Source: Dulcicalothrix desertica PCC 7102
Lineage (GTDB): Bacteria; Cyanobacteriota; Cyanobacteriia; Cyanobacteriales; Nostocaceae
Assembly: GCF_003991905.1 (NCBI RefSeq)
Contig: NZ_RSCL01000002.1
Coordinates: 198,146-262,145 of the forward strand
Length of the DNA stretch: 64,000 bases
Direction: 5' to 3'
The notes beneath the pieces were generated by a model. That model had not been told where the DNA came from and made no database searches. It saw nothing but the letters and a program-made list of their open reading frames with translations. Positions 36,396 through 45,688 of the stretch are shown here, in pieces. Each line of letters opens with the position of its first letter. Within the stretch, counting starts at the first letter, position 1. The translations under genes and the position numbers were made by a program.

Positions 36396-36836
36396 ATGAA
36401 TAAGTATATAGAACCATTAGAAGAATACAGTGGTGAAAATAAAGCAATATTTTTAGCCGGGGGTATAAGTAATTGTCCGGATTGGCAAGCAGAAATAGTA
36501 GAATTACTTAAACCTAATTCTTTGACAATATTAAATCCTCGGCGCCATAATTTTCCTATTCATGACCCAGATGCTTCTCTTAAACAAATAGAGTGGGAAC
36601 ACAAACACCTGCGACTCGCACACACAATACTCTTTTGGTTCCCCCAAGAAAGTATATGCCCAATTGCACTTTATGAGTTAGGCGCCTGGTCAATGACCGA
36701 TAAACCTATATTTATTGGAATGCATCCAAATTACCCAAGAAGGCAAGATGTTGAAATTCAAACGAAATTAGTACGTCCTGAAATCAAAATTGTTTATTCT
36801 TTAGAAGAGTTAGCAAAACAAATCCTCAGAACGTAA
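36396..36836 (+). CDS. Nucleoside 2-deoxyribosyltransferase-like protein
   Basis: A 146-residue protein. Motifs IFLAGGISNCPDWQ, ILNPRR and ICPIALYELGAWS match nucleoside 2-deoxyribosyltransferase-like domains, whose active-site Glu lies in a YELG-type motif. These enzymes cleave N-glycosidic bonds of nucleosides, and the fold is related to TIR and SLOG. The ATG at 36396 is preferred; the frame extends to a TTG at 36339 inside a GGGCAGGGATGCCC repeat. It lies 59 bp downstream of the TIR companion gene, so a role in the same nucleotide-based response is possible. Confidence 0.75.
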   Translation: MNKYIEPLEEYSGENKAIFLAGGISNCPDWQAEIVELLKPNSLTILNPRRHNFPIHDPDASLKQIEWEHKHLRLAHTILFWFPQESICPIALYELGAWSMTDKPIFIGMHPNYPRRQDVEIQTKLVRPEIKIVYSLEELAKQILRT

Positions 36837-36837
36837 A

Positions 36838-37473
36838 ATGACATTAGAAGCTATTACTGTTCCACCACAAACGAAACAAAGTCCTAGGCAACAAATTATT
36901 ATGCTGCACGGGTGGGGCGCCAATGCTGAAGATTTAGTATCGTTGGCGCCTTATCTCAATTTACCTGATTACCAATTTATTTTTCCCTCGGCACCATTTC
37001 CTTACCCCTATTCCCCTGGTGGTAGAGCGTGGTACGACTTAAGGTCAGATAATATGTATAAAGGATTACCGGAGTGTGAAGAAATATTAAGACAGTGGAT
37101 ACTCTCTTTAGAGGGAAGTACTGAGGTGCCGTTATCGCGGACAATTTTGAGTGGTTTCTCACAAGGGGGTGCGATGACTTTGGATGTAGGCTCAAATTTG
37201 CCTCTAGCTGGTTTGGTGTCGATAAGCGGTTATTGGCATGAGATGAAAACCAGTAGTAATGATATTAATGATATGAATAGGGCGCCGACTTTAATAATGC
37301 ACGGTAAGCAGGACTCTGTAGTTCCACTTGCTGCGGCAGTAAAAGCGCGGGAAGCCCTTCTGACATTAGGTATTGAGGTAGAATATAAAGAGTTTGATGC
37401 CGAACATGAAATCAATGTAGAAATGTTAGAGGTATTACGGAACTTTATTTTAAAAACACTTCCGCTATCGTAG
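36838..37473 (+). CDS. Alpha/beta hydrolase, carboxylesterase/phospholipase family
   Basis: A 211-residue alpha/beta hydrolase of the YpfH/acyl-protein thioesterase-like group. Nucleophile elbow GFSQGGAMT (Ser), acid in MHGKQDSVVP (Asp) and base in DAEHEIN (His) make up a complete triad; MLHGWGANAEDL holds the oxyanion hole. It starts 1 nt after the previous stop, so it is co-transcribed with the deoxyribosyltransferase-like gene, perhaps only by proximity. Confidence 0.88.
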   Translation: MTLEAITVPPQTKQSPRQQIIMLHGWGANAEDLVSLAPYLNLPDYQFIFPSAPFPYPYSPGGRAWYDLRSDNMYKGLPECEEILRQWILSLEGSTEVPLSRTILSGFSQGGAMTLDVGSNLPLAGLVSISGYWHEMKTSSNDINDMNRAPTLIMHGKQDSVVPLAAAVKAREALLTLGIEVEYKEFDAEHEINVEMLEVLRNFILKTLPLS

Positions 37474-37620
37474 TTACAGAATTTTTACAAAATCGCGTAC
37501 AAATCCGGATAAAATTCACGAAAATCATCGCATTGAGTGAGTAATATATATTGGGTGGGTTAATTAAAGTAACCAACCGTTTCCTGATTGCGAATGCAGA
37601 AACTGGGAGGGGCAAGCATA

Positions 37621-37833
37621 ATGAACACTTTAAGCATTTCTAAAAATCAAATTGCTACCATGACTGCACAAGATGTGGAAACACTAGCTACACGTCTTGA
37701 ACAAGATAACTATGGTAACGCTTTCGAGGGGTTGAACGATTGGCACTTACTACGTGCTGTTGCGTTTCAGCGTCCTGAGTTGGTCGAATCCTACGTCCAC
37801 CTTTTAGATTTAGAAGCCTACGACGAAGCGTAA
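37621..37833 (+). CDS. DUF2555 family cyanobacterial protein
   Basis: A 70-residue soluble protein restricted to cyanobacteria as far as I know. TAQDVETLATRLEQDNYGN and FEGLNDWHLLRAVAFQRPEL are the recognisable blocks. The ATG at 37621 follows GGGAGG at suitable distance; the frame is open to 37588. Function unknown. Confidence 0.75.
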   Translation: MNTLSISKNQIATMTAQDVETLATRLEQDNYGNAFEGLNDWHLLRAVAFQRPELVESYVHLLDLEAYDEA

Positions 37834-37837
37834 TAAT

Positions 37838-37863
37838 GTAGAGACGCGATAAATCGCGTCTCC
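37838..37863. repeat. GTAGAGACG-type interspersed palindrome
   Basis: GTAGAGACGCGAT and its complement, between the DUF2555 and coaBC genes; it may terminate the former. Confidence 0.8.
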
Positions 37864-37872
37864 CATCTTATA

Positions 37873-39093
37873 ATGCAACCAAAATTTCAACGTCGAGTCC
37901 TTATTGGTGTTGGTGGTGGTATTGCTGCTTACAAAGTTTGCGAAGTTGTTTCTACACTTTTCAAACAAGGTATAGAAATAAGAGTCATTCTTACTAATTC
38001 CGCGCAGCAGTTCGTTACACCATTAACATTCGCAACGCTATCACGTCATCGTGCTTACACCGATGATGATTTTTGGCTTTCTTACAACCCACGTCCCTTA
38101 CATATCGAGCTAGGGGAGTGGGCAGATATTTTTTTAATAGCACCTTTAACTGCCAATACTACCGCGAAGTTAGCTCAAGGAATGGCGGATAATTTGCTGA
38201 CCAACACTGTACTTGCTTCCAAGTGTCCCATATTATTGGCGCCTGCCATGAATACCGACATGTGGGAACAAGTTGCTGTACAGAGAAATTGGCAAACGCT
38301 TTTAACTGACCAACGCTATCACAGTATAGATACCACATCAGGGTTACTCGCTTGTGACCGAGTTGGTAAGGGTCGGATGGCAGAACCGAAAGAAATAGTT
38401 TCTTACATTCAATCTTTGTTACATACCTTTGGCAAACGTGACTTGGTAGGGAAAAATATTTTAATTAGTGCGGGTGGTACACGTGAGTTTCTTGACCCAG
38501 TAAGATTTATTGGTAATCCCTCTACTGGCAAAATGGGGTTAAGTTTAGCTGTTTCGGCTTTACATCGAGGCGCCAATGTTACGCTTGTACATGGAGTATC
38601 TTCTTTACAAGTGCCACCAGAAATAAAAGCAATACCAATAGTGACAGCAGAGGAAATGCGGCAAGTAATGCTGCAAGAATTACCGAATTATGATGTAATA
38701 ATTATGTCAGCCGCCGTAGCTGATATGAAACCACGCGATTATAATCCTGAAAAACTACCCAAAAAAGCACTACCAGAAAATCTAGCTTTGGCGCCAGTAC
38801 CTGATATCATCTCAGAATTAGCTAGTCACAAACAACCACATCAAAAGTTGATAGGATTTGCCGCACAAACAGGCGATATTGTCACTCCAGCATTAGATAA
38901 ATTACATCGTAAAAACTTAGACGCTATCATTGCCAACCCGGTAGACAAACAAGACAGCGGATTTGGGAGCGATAACAATCAAGCTATGTATATAGATAAA
39001 AACAACCAAATAGAAATACCATCTTGTTCCAAACTAGAAATGGCGCATCACATATTTGATATTATTAATCATCATTTAATTCATCATAATTAA
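37873..39093 (+). CDS. coaBC: Bifunctional phosphopantothenoylcysteine decarboxylase / phosphopantothenate-cysteine ligase
   Basis: A 406-residue CoaBC (Dfp) of coenzyme A biosynthesis. The N-terminal flavin-dependent decarboxylase has [29 protein letters not shown] and APAMNTDMW; the C-terminal ligase has [17 protein letters not shown] and SAAVADMKP. Length normal. The last 29 nt overlap the 3' end of the convergent S4-domain gene. Confidence 0.96.
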   Translation: MQPKFQRRVLIGVGGGIAAYKVCEVVSTLFKQGIEIRVILTNSAQQFVTPLTFATLSRHRAYTDDDFWLSYNPRPLHIELGEWADIFLIAPLTANTTAKLAQGMADNLLTNTVLASKCPILLAPAMNTDMWEQVAVQRNWQTLLTDQRYHSIDTTSGLLACDRVGKGRMAEPKEIVSYIQSLLHTFGKRDLVGKNILISAGGTREFLDPVRFIGNPSTGKMGLSLAVSALHRGANVTLVHGVSSLQVPPEIKAIPIVTAEEMRQVMLQELPNYDVIIMSAAVADMKPRDYNPEKLPKKALPENLALAPVPDIISELASHKQPHQKLIGFAAQTGDIVTPALDKLHRKNLDAIIANPVDKQDSGFGSDNNQAMYIDKNNQIEIPSCSKLEMAHHIFDIINHHLIHHN

Positions 39094-39265
39094 CTTCAAA
39101 AGTTTGTCCATCCACTGTAACTTTATCACCCTCAGCCAATTGGCGCTTACGTCGAGTTTCAAGCTCTCCATTAACCTCGACTTCACCACCTTGAATCATC
39201 ACCTTAGCTTGTCCTCCGGTCGCAGCTACACCCATTAACTTTAAAAATTGGTCAAGTTTAATCAT
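39065..39265 (-). CDS. S4-domain RNA-binding protein (RlbA/YaaA-like)
   Basis: A 66-residue protein consisting almost entirely of an S4 RNA-binding domain: [21 protein letters not shown] and [22 protein letters not shown]. Such mini-S4 proteins bind structured RNA, for example in ribosome rescue or tRNA handling. The frame is open to 39340, but those residues come from an interspersed palindrome, so the ATG at 39265 is used. Its 3' end overlaps coaBC tail to tail. Confidence 0.88.
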   Translation of the reverse strand: MIKLDQFLKLMGVAATGGQAKVMIQGGEVEVNGELETRRKRQLAEGDKVTVDGQTFEVNYDELNDD

Positions 39266-39325
39266 CGCTCTCAATAACTCTATGAACTCTGTGTCTCCGT
39301 GTCTCTGTGGTAAAAAATCCACATT

Positions 39326-39353
39326 GTAGAGACGTGACATGTCACGTCTCTAC
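39326..39353. repeat. GTAGAGACG-type interspersed palindrome (perfect copy)
   Basis: A perfect 28-bp palindrome: GTAGAGACGTGACA and its complement. It lies between the S4 gene and the HAD gene. Confidence 0.9.
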
Positions 39354-39358
39354 ATCAA

Positions 39359-40090
39359 TTATGCATTTATTGTAATTTCGTTTAGTTGGTTTATGATAAC
39401 ATCGGCGCCTTTTACATGGTCGGGTTTATTTATCCAGGTAATACCAATACATCCAGCAGCACCAGCATTTCTTGCCATCTGCATATCACCTATTGCATCA
39501 CCCACCATTAAAGTCGCACTGCTTTCTACCTCCAGTTGTTCACAAGCTTGTAAAAATAACCTGGGGTCGGGTTTGCCTACTCCACCATCTACACCCATAG
39601 AAAGCTGAATATATTTACTCAACTCGTTAGCTTTTACAAATTCACGCACCTCTTTGGTTGTTGCTGCTGAAAGAATACCAAGCTTTAAACCCGCTTGCGA
39701 TAATTTTTGTAGTACTTCTAAACTACCTGGAAATAAGGGTGAAGCTGTTTGCCCCATATATCTATCAGCTTCATCTAACGAAGAACGTGCGATAGAAACA
39801 GACTCATGCCAACTTCTACCCGTTTCTGCAATGTAAGCTGCTGCGGCAACTTCAGTATCGCGTCTACTTGCAACAGAAATTAACCCTGCGGGGTCAAGAG
39901 TATTATTATTAACACCAAATGCCATTAATAATGGTTCCCCAGTGCCAGGTATTTGGGCATCGATAATACGCGCACAGCGTTTTGCCAAGAGTAATAAATG
40001 TGACTCGGAGTCTTCTAACGTGCCGTTCTTATCAAATAAAATTGCCTGAATATTAGTGAAGGTGACTTCCCTGCATCTAATGTCAACCAT
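39359..40090 (-). CDS. HAD-superfamily hydrolase with DxN motif
   Basis: A 243-residue HAD protein from the ATG at 40090 (frame open to 40114). Motif I is ILFDKNGTLEDS, so the second acidic residue of the DxD pair is Asn. Motif II is ILSAATT, the motif III Lys is probably in GVGKPDPRLF, and motif IV is MVGDAIGDMQMA. The cap domain spans about residues 25-105. The DxD-to-DxN change should weaken general acid catalysis; I think the Asn is conserved in cyanobacterial orthologues, which would imply a specialised reaction. Substrate unknown. Confidence 0.8.
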   Translation of the reverse strand: MVDIRCREVTFTNIQAILFDKNGTLEDSESHLLLLAKRCARIIDAQIPGTGEPLLMAFGVNNNTLDPAGLISVASRRDTEVAAAAYIAETGRSWHESVSIARSSLDEADRYMGQTASPLFPGSLEVLQKLSQAGLKLGILSAATTKEVREFVKANELSKYIQLSMGVDGGVGKPDPRLFLQACEQLEVESSATLMVGDAIGDMQMARNAGAAGCIGITWINKPDHVKGADVIINQLNEITINA

Positions 40091-40254
40091 GTTTTTCATG
40101 ACCGCATGTACCAACCTGATAGTAGTAGAATATTACAGCGACTTTGCAACAAAATTCTTAACTCATATTGATTGATGGCAAAGTCTCAGGTATGGTAACT
40201 AAAGTGCTAAATATTATAAATTAAGTACATTAGTTTTATTTTCTGTAAAAGCCT

Positions 40255-40749
40255 GTGAATTCTGATATTGCTAAAGAACTCGAATCAACAGAAGTTGAAG
40301 ACCTTGATGTCGAAGAACAACAAGGTAAAATTTGGGGTAACTTAGAAGATTACCTGCGAAGATTTTCTAAACTTGTTGAAAATGTTACGGAAGCGGCAAA
40401 TCTAACCGAAACTGACTCACCCTCTGAAATGGCGCCTATTTATGCAAGTCAAATTGCCCAATCGCTGAGTATTACTGAAAGTAACGCTCATATCTGGAGA
40501 AAACGGTGGCTGAATTTGGGTTGGATAGAACCAACTCCCGACAAAAAGAGGGGTTGTTACCAGGTTACAGAAGAAGGGCGCCTGCGACTGAAAGATTGGG
40601 CAGAAAAAGCTGCATTGGAAACGGGTAAAGAATTGTGGCTAACTATTCCCCGCAGCAACTCCAAAAAAGCAGCAGAACTTTTGGTTAAATATATTGATAC
40701 CGAACAACTCAAAGAAATTTATCAACTTGTAGGGGAGTCACTTGGTTAA
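40255..40749 (+). CDS. Conserved hypothetical protein, winged-helix-like
   Basis: A 164-residue acidic protein starting with GTG. Residues 60-130 look like a winged helix (ASQIAQSLSITESNAHIWRKRWLNLGWIE, YQVTEEGRLRLKDWAEKA). A DNA- or protein-binding role is plausible but unproven. A strong palindromic hairpin follows the stop. Confidence 0.6.
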   Translation: MNSDIAKELESTEVEDLDVEEQQGKIWGNLEDYLRRFSKLVENVTEAANLTETDSPSEMAPIYASQIAQSLSITESNAHIWRKRWLNLGWIEPTPDKKRGCYQVTEEGRLRLKDWAEKAALETGKELWLTIPRSNSKKAAELLVKYIDTEQLKEIYQLVGESLG

Positions 40750-40783
40750 AAGAAACCTGGTTTCTTGAAGAAACCAGGTTTCT
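40750..40783. terminator. AGAAACC/GGTTTCT double palindrome between convergent genes
   Basis: AAGAAACCTGGTTTCTT followed by GAAGAAACCAGGTTTCT; either a small hairpin pair or one larger hairpin. It lies directly after the gene at 40255 and just before the 3' end of the hybrid kinase gene, so it probably ends both transcripts. Confidence 0.65.
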
Positions 40784-40786
40784 ATA

Positions 40787-41923
40787 TCAACCAGCAGGTA
40801 AATAAACGGTGAAAGTACTACCTTTACCCAATTCGGAAACTACTTCAATTTTTCCACCGTGGGTTTCAACAATGCGACGCGATAAGTGTAACCCTAAACC
40901 GCTACCTGCACGCTTGTGTTTTCCTTGTCGAAATCTTTCAAAAAGGTGTGCAAGGTCTTCTTCGGCAATTCCATAACCAGTATCTGAAACTTCCAGTACT
41001 ACCCATTCTTTATCATCAGGTGATTCACTCTTAGATTGACCACTAGATTTACTACGATAAAGGCGAACATCAATACTACCTAGGTCTGTAAATTTGATGG
41101 CATTGCCAATTAAATTACCAACAACTCGTCGCAGTTCCAAACGGTCACCAATAACAGATAGTTCATTAACAGGATGTTCTTTTTCTGTACCAGTGTCTAT
41201 TTTGATAGTTAAATTTTTCTCTTGTGCGAGTGTATTAAGTTCTTGTACTACTTCTTGAACTATTTCTAAGAGGTTATAGCTTTCAAACCTCATGGTCTTT
41301 TGCCCAGCTTCAAAGCGTGAGACTTCAAGAAGGGTATTTACCATCTCTAATAAATTATGGTTGCTGCGAACCATTGCACTTACTGCTTGTTTCATTTCAT
41401 CCGATGTTGGACAAAATATATCTTGCAGAAATAAATTTAGCATTCGGTCGGCTGCAACGAGCGGTGTTCGTAAATCGTGAGTCAAACGTGATACAAAATC
41501 TTCGCGTGCGCGTGACATTGCTCGTTGTGCGTCTAAACTATGCTTTAAACGCAACAAAGACCTGACTCTTGCCATTAACTCATCTTGGTCGAATGGTTTG
41601 CGAATAAAATCATCGGCGCCAGCATCGAGTCCTTCTACAACACTAGCATCGTTAAATGCAGTCAATAGCAAAATTGGAATGTAGGGTGTTGAACTACTAC
41701 GAATTCGACGTGTAACTTCGTAACCATCCATTAATGGCATCATCACGTCAAGCAATATTAAATCTGGTGGTGATTCTTCGACATATTGAAGCGCAGCAGC
41801 ACCATCAGCTACCAAGTCAATCTCATAACCTTCTACTTCTAAAATCGTTTGAAGCAAGATGAGGTTATCGGGAGTGTCATCGACGGCGAGAATGCGGTCT
41901 TTAGTTGTATCATCAGAAAGCAT
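40787..41923 (-). CDS. Hybrid response regulator / histidine kinase (REC-HisKA-HATPase)
   Basis: A 378-residue protein. REC domain at residues 10-125 (phospho-acceptor in PDLILLDVMMP), linker, HisKA with FVSRLTHDLRTPLVAADRM (phospho-His), and HATPase_c with GNAIKFTD, DTGYGIAEEDL and GSGLGLHLSRRIVETHGG. No membrane segment or sensor domain, so it is a soluble phosphorelay intermediate. It is the last of three same-strand phosphorelay genes (40787, 42032, 43393). Confidence 0.92.
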   Translation of the reverse strand: MLSDDTTKDRILAVDDTPDNLILLQTILEVEGYEIDLVADGAAALQYVEESPPDLILLDVMMPLMDGYEVTRRIRSSSTPYIPILLLTAFNDASVVEGLDAGADDFIRKPFDQDELMARVRSLLRLKHSLDAQRAMSRAREDFVSRLTHDLRTPLVAADRMLNLFLQDIFCPTSDEMKQAVSAMVRSNHNLLEMVNTLLEVSRFEAGQKTMRFESYNLLEIVQEVVQELNTLAQEKNLTIKIDTGTEKEHPVNELSVIGDRLELRRVVGNLIGNAIKFTDLGSIDVRLYRSKSSGQSKSESPDDKEWVVLEVSDTGYGIAEEDLAHLFERFRQGKHKRAGSGLGLHLSRRIVETHGGKIEVVSELGKGSTFTVYLPAG

Positions 41924-42031
41924 AATTTATCACTTGATTTTTTAACAAAAAATAATATTTTTAAATATTGCCTTATTTTTAGGCGTAAACCTATGGTCAT
42001 GTCTTCTATCAAATGGCTTATGCCTTTTTAT

Positions 42032-43333
42032 TTATCCTCTGTCGGAAGGACGGGATAAAACATCTGACTGTGTGGAGATGTTTTTCTTTGTTACAAAATT
42101 ATCCATTAATTTGGTATCCTCGGCGCCATCACTACAAACTTGACGAGGTATTTCAATACGAAATGTAGACCCGTTTCCTAACTCACTTTCAACATGAATT
42201 GTACCTGACATCATATTAACAAGCGCTTTCACAATTGCTAATCCTAAACCTGTACCTGGATATTCTCTGTTAATAGCTTGGTCTATTTGCCGGAACACCT
42301 CAAATATATTATCTGTTTCGTTACTATCTATGCCAATACCTGTATCATGAACCGAAATTGCAATTCTGTTTTCGTTGACAGCTTCAACTTCAATGTTAAT
42401 TGCTCCAACTTTTGTAAATTTAATGGCGTTGGAGAGTAAATTCGCGACGATTTGCTTGACTCGAAGCGGGTCGCTATAAACAATTGAATCATCTAGTTTA
42501 TTTGTAACAGACAAAGACAGCTTTTTCATGGAAGCTTGCGCCGTCATTTCTCCAATTGTACTGTTAACCACGGTTAATATATCATATATTTGGGGCTTCA
42601 ATTCGAGTTGCCCTGATTCAATTTTAGAAAAATCCAACACCTCGTTCAGCAAACCTAACAAATGCTTACCATTATTGAGGATACGTTGAACCATATCGCG
42701 TTGAGAGTCAGAAAGTGTGCCAAACTTGGGACGCAGTAAGAATTGTGAAAACCCAATAATGGCATTCATTGGTGTGCGTAATTCGTGCGAAATTGTGGCG
42801 AGAAATTTGGACTTGAGTTGCGACGCTTCTTTTAGTTTAATATTTTGCTGTTGAATCAGCTTTTGTTGTTGTTCTAACTCTTGATTTTTCTGAACTAATA
42901 TTTTATTACTTTCGCGTAGTTGTAGCATTGCTTGTTCTGCTTGCATTTCGGCGCGATAAACTCGAATCGCATTCCGTAACACTTGAGCTAACGTTTCTGA
43001 TGACACTTGTGACTTAGAAAGATAATCATTGGCGCCTGCCTTCATCAACTCAACTGCAATAAGTTCATCACTTTGTCCAGTTAGCACAACCAAAGGAACC
43101 TTGATATTTTCTGCACGCAGTTGAGAAATTAGCGTCAAACCATCTCCATCTGGTAAGCGATAGTCGAGAAAAACACAGTCGTATGAGTTAGTATGAACTA
43201 ATTTAATCGCTTCGGAGCAAGTGTCTACCTCCGACAAAACAGCTAGTACGCCAGCATTATAAAGTGCGCGACGTACTGTCATGCGATCAACTTCGTCATC
43301 ATCTACGACTAGTATTTTTAGCGTTTTTTCCAT
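42032..43333 (-). CDS. Hybrid response regulator / histidine kinase (REC-coil-HisKA-HATPase)
   Basis: A 433-residue soluble hybrid kinase. REC domain at residues 1-125 (YDCVFLDYRLPDGDG), a coiled-coil linker (about 130-175, QNQELEQQQKLIQQQN-like), HisKA with FLATISHELRTPMNAIIGFS and HATPase_c with NLLSNAIKFT, DTGIGIDSNE and GTGLGLAIVKALV. All catalytic boxes are intact. It lies 59 bp downstream of the single-domain regulator gene, so the two are probably co-transcribed. Confidence 0.92.
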   Translation of the reverse strand: MEKTLKILVVDDDEVDRMTVRRALYNAGVLAVLSEVDTCSEAIKLVHTNSYDCVFLDYRLPDGDGLTLISQLRAENIKVPLVVLTGQSDELIAVELMKAGANDYLSKSQVSSETLAQVLRNAIRVYRAEMQAEQAMLQLRESNKILVQKNQELEQQQKLIQQQNIKLKEASQLKSKFLATISHELRTPMNAIIGFSQFLLRPKFGTLSDSQRDMVQRILNNGKHLLGLLNEVLDFSKIESGQLELKPQIYDILTVVNSTIGEMTAQASMKKLSLSVTNKLDDSIVYSDPLRVKQIVANLLSNAIKFTKVGAINIEVEAVNENRIAISVHDTGIGIDSNETDNIFEVFRQIDQAINREYPGTGLGLAIVKALVNMMSGTIHVESELGNGSTFRIEIPRQVCSDGAEDTKLMDNFVTKKNISTQSDVLSRPSDRG

Positions 43334-43392
43334 TCTTACTTGGTTGACTCATTTACATTAATATAATTTAATTAATAAATTAATTATTACTA

Positions 43393-43818
43393 CTAAGGCA
43401 TCTCACATAGCATCCAGTAACTATTTAATGTAGCCATTAGTTCAGTGAAACTAGCGAAAGTCACTGGTTTAAGAAGATAACCAGCGATATTCAAGTTATA
43501 TGCTTCTAATCGGTCTTTGTCTTGATTTGAAGTCGTCATTACTACTACAGGTGTTGCACGAAGTTGTTGGTCAGACCGTAATTCCTGCAAAAATTCGATG
43601 CCACCCATTTTAGGCATATTCAAGTCGAGTAATACTAGGCGCCTTTCAGTAGGCATTTTGGTGTCGCTAGTATCCCTCAAAATTTCAAGAGCTTCATAAC
43701 CATTGCTGGCTGTAAAAATAGGATTCTTGATATTTGCTTTCTTAAATGCCCGTCTTACGTTCATTACATCAACTTCGTCATCCTCCACGAGTAGTACATT
43801 GATGGTTTGTTCTGGCAT
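43393..43818 (-). CDS. Single-domain response regulator (Rcp1-like)
   Basis: A 141-residue stand-alone REC domain: NVLLVEDDEVDV (acidic pocket), RRLVLLDLNMPKMGG (phospho-Asp), VVVMTTSNQDKD and GYLLKPVTFASF (Lys). The length and insert before the phospho-Asp (TSDTKMPTERR) resemble the Rcp1 group that serves phytochrome-type kinases. First gene of the kinase cluster, probably a phosphotransfer shuttle. Confidence 0.9.
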   Translation of the reverse strand: MPEQTINVLLVEDDEVDVMNVRRAFKKANIKNPIFTASNGYEALEILRDTSDTKMPTERRLVLLDLNMPKMGGIEFLQELRSDQQLRATPVVVMTTSNQDKDRLEAYNLNIAGYLLKPVTFASFTELMATLNSYWMLCEMP

Positions 43819-44396
43819 GGTCTTTCAACTCAAAATAGTATTATTCTGCTTTTCGTAGATAATGTTAGCAAACACTGATACAAAGTCATTTAGTTTTAGC
43901 TGACTCAACTATCGTACCTAGTTCCACAGATTTGTACTTATCAGTATACACGCTAAAAAGTGTTAAATTCAATACATATATTTTAGTTATAAACGAATTA
44001 TAATTGATTTATGCTTATTTTGGCTTCATTCGATAGTGCAAGCTAGAAACCCGGTTTCTCGTGCAAAATAGTCGTTTTTATTACAAGCTATGACAAAGAA
44101 ACCCGGTTTTTCGTGTAAAATAGTTGTTTCTATTACAAGCTATGACAAAGAAACCCGGTTTCTGAAGAAGTAAATAAAGAGCTGCATTATTAAATCATAA
44201 ATATGAGGGATATTACCATATACCTAGAGCTAGATTTGCATTATCGAGAGTAGCAATAGTGGCAAATGCCCGTTACTTCCATTGGTGGATGCTTTATAGG
44301 GAGAATATCATCTATCTTTAGGATTGAAAAATCATAAAAGAAATAGGGCAAAAATCAGTTTGTAGCTGATGTCATTAAATTAGAGAGAGTATAGAA
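43819..44396. other. Intergenic region, 578 bp, between divergent regulators
   Basis: It contains a 52-bp-period repeat of GAAACCCGGTTTCT palindromes at 44046-44164 and otherwise AT-rich DNA. Promoters for the divergent genes at 43818 and 44397 must lie here. GAGAGAGT upstream of 44397 may serve as ribosome-binding site. No ORF is convincing. Confidence 0.6.
44046..44164. repeat. 52-bp tandem repeat of GAAACCCGGTTTCT
   Basis: Three palindromes beginning at 44046, 44098 and 44150, exactly 52 bp apart, with near-identical spacers (GTGCAAAATAG / GTGTAAAATAG and TTACAAGCTATGACAAA). Confidence 0.85.
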
Positions 44397-45116
44397 ATGA
44401 GCGAAATAAGTATAGTATTAATCGAAGACCATGATTTAACCCGCATGGGGTTAAAGGCCGCGCTTCAGTCGAACAGTGGACTTCAAGTCATTGGTGAAGC
44501 AGGCAATGCGACCAAAGGTTTAAAATTATTAGAGACAGCGAAACCTGACGTAGCGGTGGTTGATATTGGGTTGCCCGACATGGACGGGATAGAGTTAACG
44601 CGAAGATTTCGTGCGTTTCAACACGAAAGTGGAGATACCTCGACAAAAATTTTAGTATTAACAATGAATCATAGCGAAGATACTGTATTAGCGGCATTTG
44701 CAGCGGGTGCAGACTCTTACTATATGAAAGACACTAGCATTGATAAGTTAACAGAAGCAATTCATGCGACTTATTCAGGTAACTCATGGATAGATCCAGC
44801 AATTGCCAACGTGGTGCTACGGCAAATGCGTCATGTATTACCCGAAAACGAAGTAGCGAGCCAAACAAAGACAGTTAAAATAGAAGCACTCGATAGTGAA
44901 TACGAGCAAGTACTAGAGACTTACCCATTAACACAGCGCGAATTAGAAATATTAGAGTTGATTGTAGCTGGATGTAGCAACGGGCAAATTGCCGAAAAGC
45001 TATACATTACCGTAGGTACAGTTAAAACTCACGTTCGTAATATTCTCAATAAACTCTGCGCTGATGACCGTACACAAGCAGCAGTGCGTGCATTACGTTC
45101 TGGTTTAGTAGCATAG
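44397..45116 (+). CDS. NarL/FixJ-type response regulator
   Basis: A 239-residue transcription factor. REC domain at residues 1-125 (VLIEDHDLTRMG, VAVVDIGLPDMDG, YYMKDTSIDKL) and C-terminal LuxR-type HTH (LTQRELEILELIVAGCSNGQIAEKLYITVGTVKTH region, residues 180-235). The long inter-domain linker (about 50 residues) is usual for cyanobacterial members. Divergent from the phosphorelay cluster and possibly its output, an inference from position only. Confidence 0.92.
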   Translation: MSEISIVLIEDHDLTRMGLKAALQSNSGLQVIGEAGNATKGLKLLETAKPDVAVVDIGLPDMDGIELTRRFRAFQHESGDTSTKILVLTMNHSEDTVLAAFAAGADSYYMKDTSIDKLTEAIHATYSGNSWIDPAIANVVLRQMRHVLPENEVASQTKTVKIEALDSEYEQVLETYPLTQRELEILELIVAGCSNGQIAEKLYITVGTVKTHVRNILNKLCADDRTQAAVRALRSGLVA

Positions 45117-45203
45117 ATGTTGTATGAAGGGAGATTTAACCAAAACTTAAATAACATCGTTTTTTGCTATTTATAATAAACATATTTCTTCACAGATGTT
45201 GTT

Positions 45204-45231
45204 GTAGAGACGTGACATGTAACGTCTCTAC
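45204..45231. repeat. GTAGAGACG-type interspersed palindrome
   Basis: A 28-bp palindrome with one mismatch (GTAGAGACGTGACATG / TAACGTCTCTAC) in the 300-bp spacer before the GlsB-like gene. Confidence 0.85.
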
Positions 45232-45415
45232 ATTTATATTTACACATTTATAATTGGCGCCTAATGGGATTATATCAATATGTTTATTAAATTTGACTGG
45301 CTGGATATCTCTAAAGGTTTGTTCTACATTATCACTGTTGATAGACGCATATAATGTTTGCAGTTGATATTATTAAATCAAGGTAGAGGAACACAGAACT
45401 TTAGAGGAAAAAGAA

Positions 45416-45688
45416 ATGAATCTTTTAGCATGGATTGTATTAGGTATTATTGCAGGTGCGATTGCTAAAGCTATTTATCCAGGGCGCCAAGGTGGCAATA
45501 TACTTACAACAATGATTTTGGGTATAATAGGTGCATTTATAGGAGGTAGTTTAGTTACCTTTTTCGAGACAGGGACGCTACAGTTAACAGCCGCAACACT
45601 CAGTATACCTGGTTTAGTAGTAGCAGTAATCGGCGCCTTGGTTGCAATTTTCCTTTGGGGTCTATTTACTCGTAGTAATGCAGTATAA
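45416..45688 (+). CDS. GlsB/YeaQ/YmgE family stress-response membrane protein
   Basis: A 90-residue protein with three hydrophobic helices: LLAWIVLGIIAGAIAKAIYPG, TTMILGIIGAFIGGSLV and IPGLVVAVIGALVAIFLWGL. This is the transglycosylase-associated (Pfam) family, which despite the name has no known enzymatic role and is induced by stress. AGGAAAAAG precedes the ATG. Confidence 0.9.
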   Translation: MNLLAWIVLGIIAGAIAKAIYPGRQGGNILTTMILGIIGAFIGGSLVTFFETGTLQLTAATLSIPGLVVAVIGALVAIFLWGLFTRSNAV

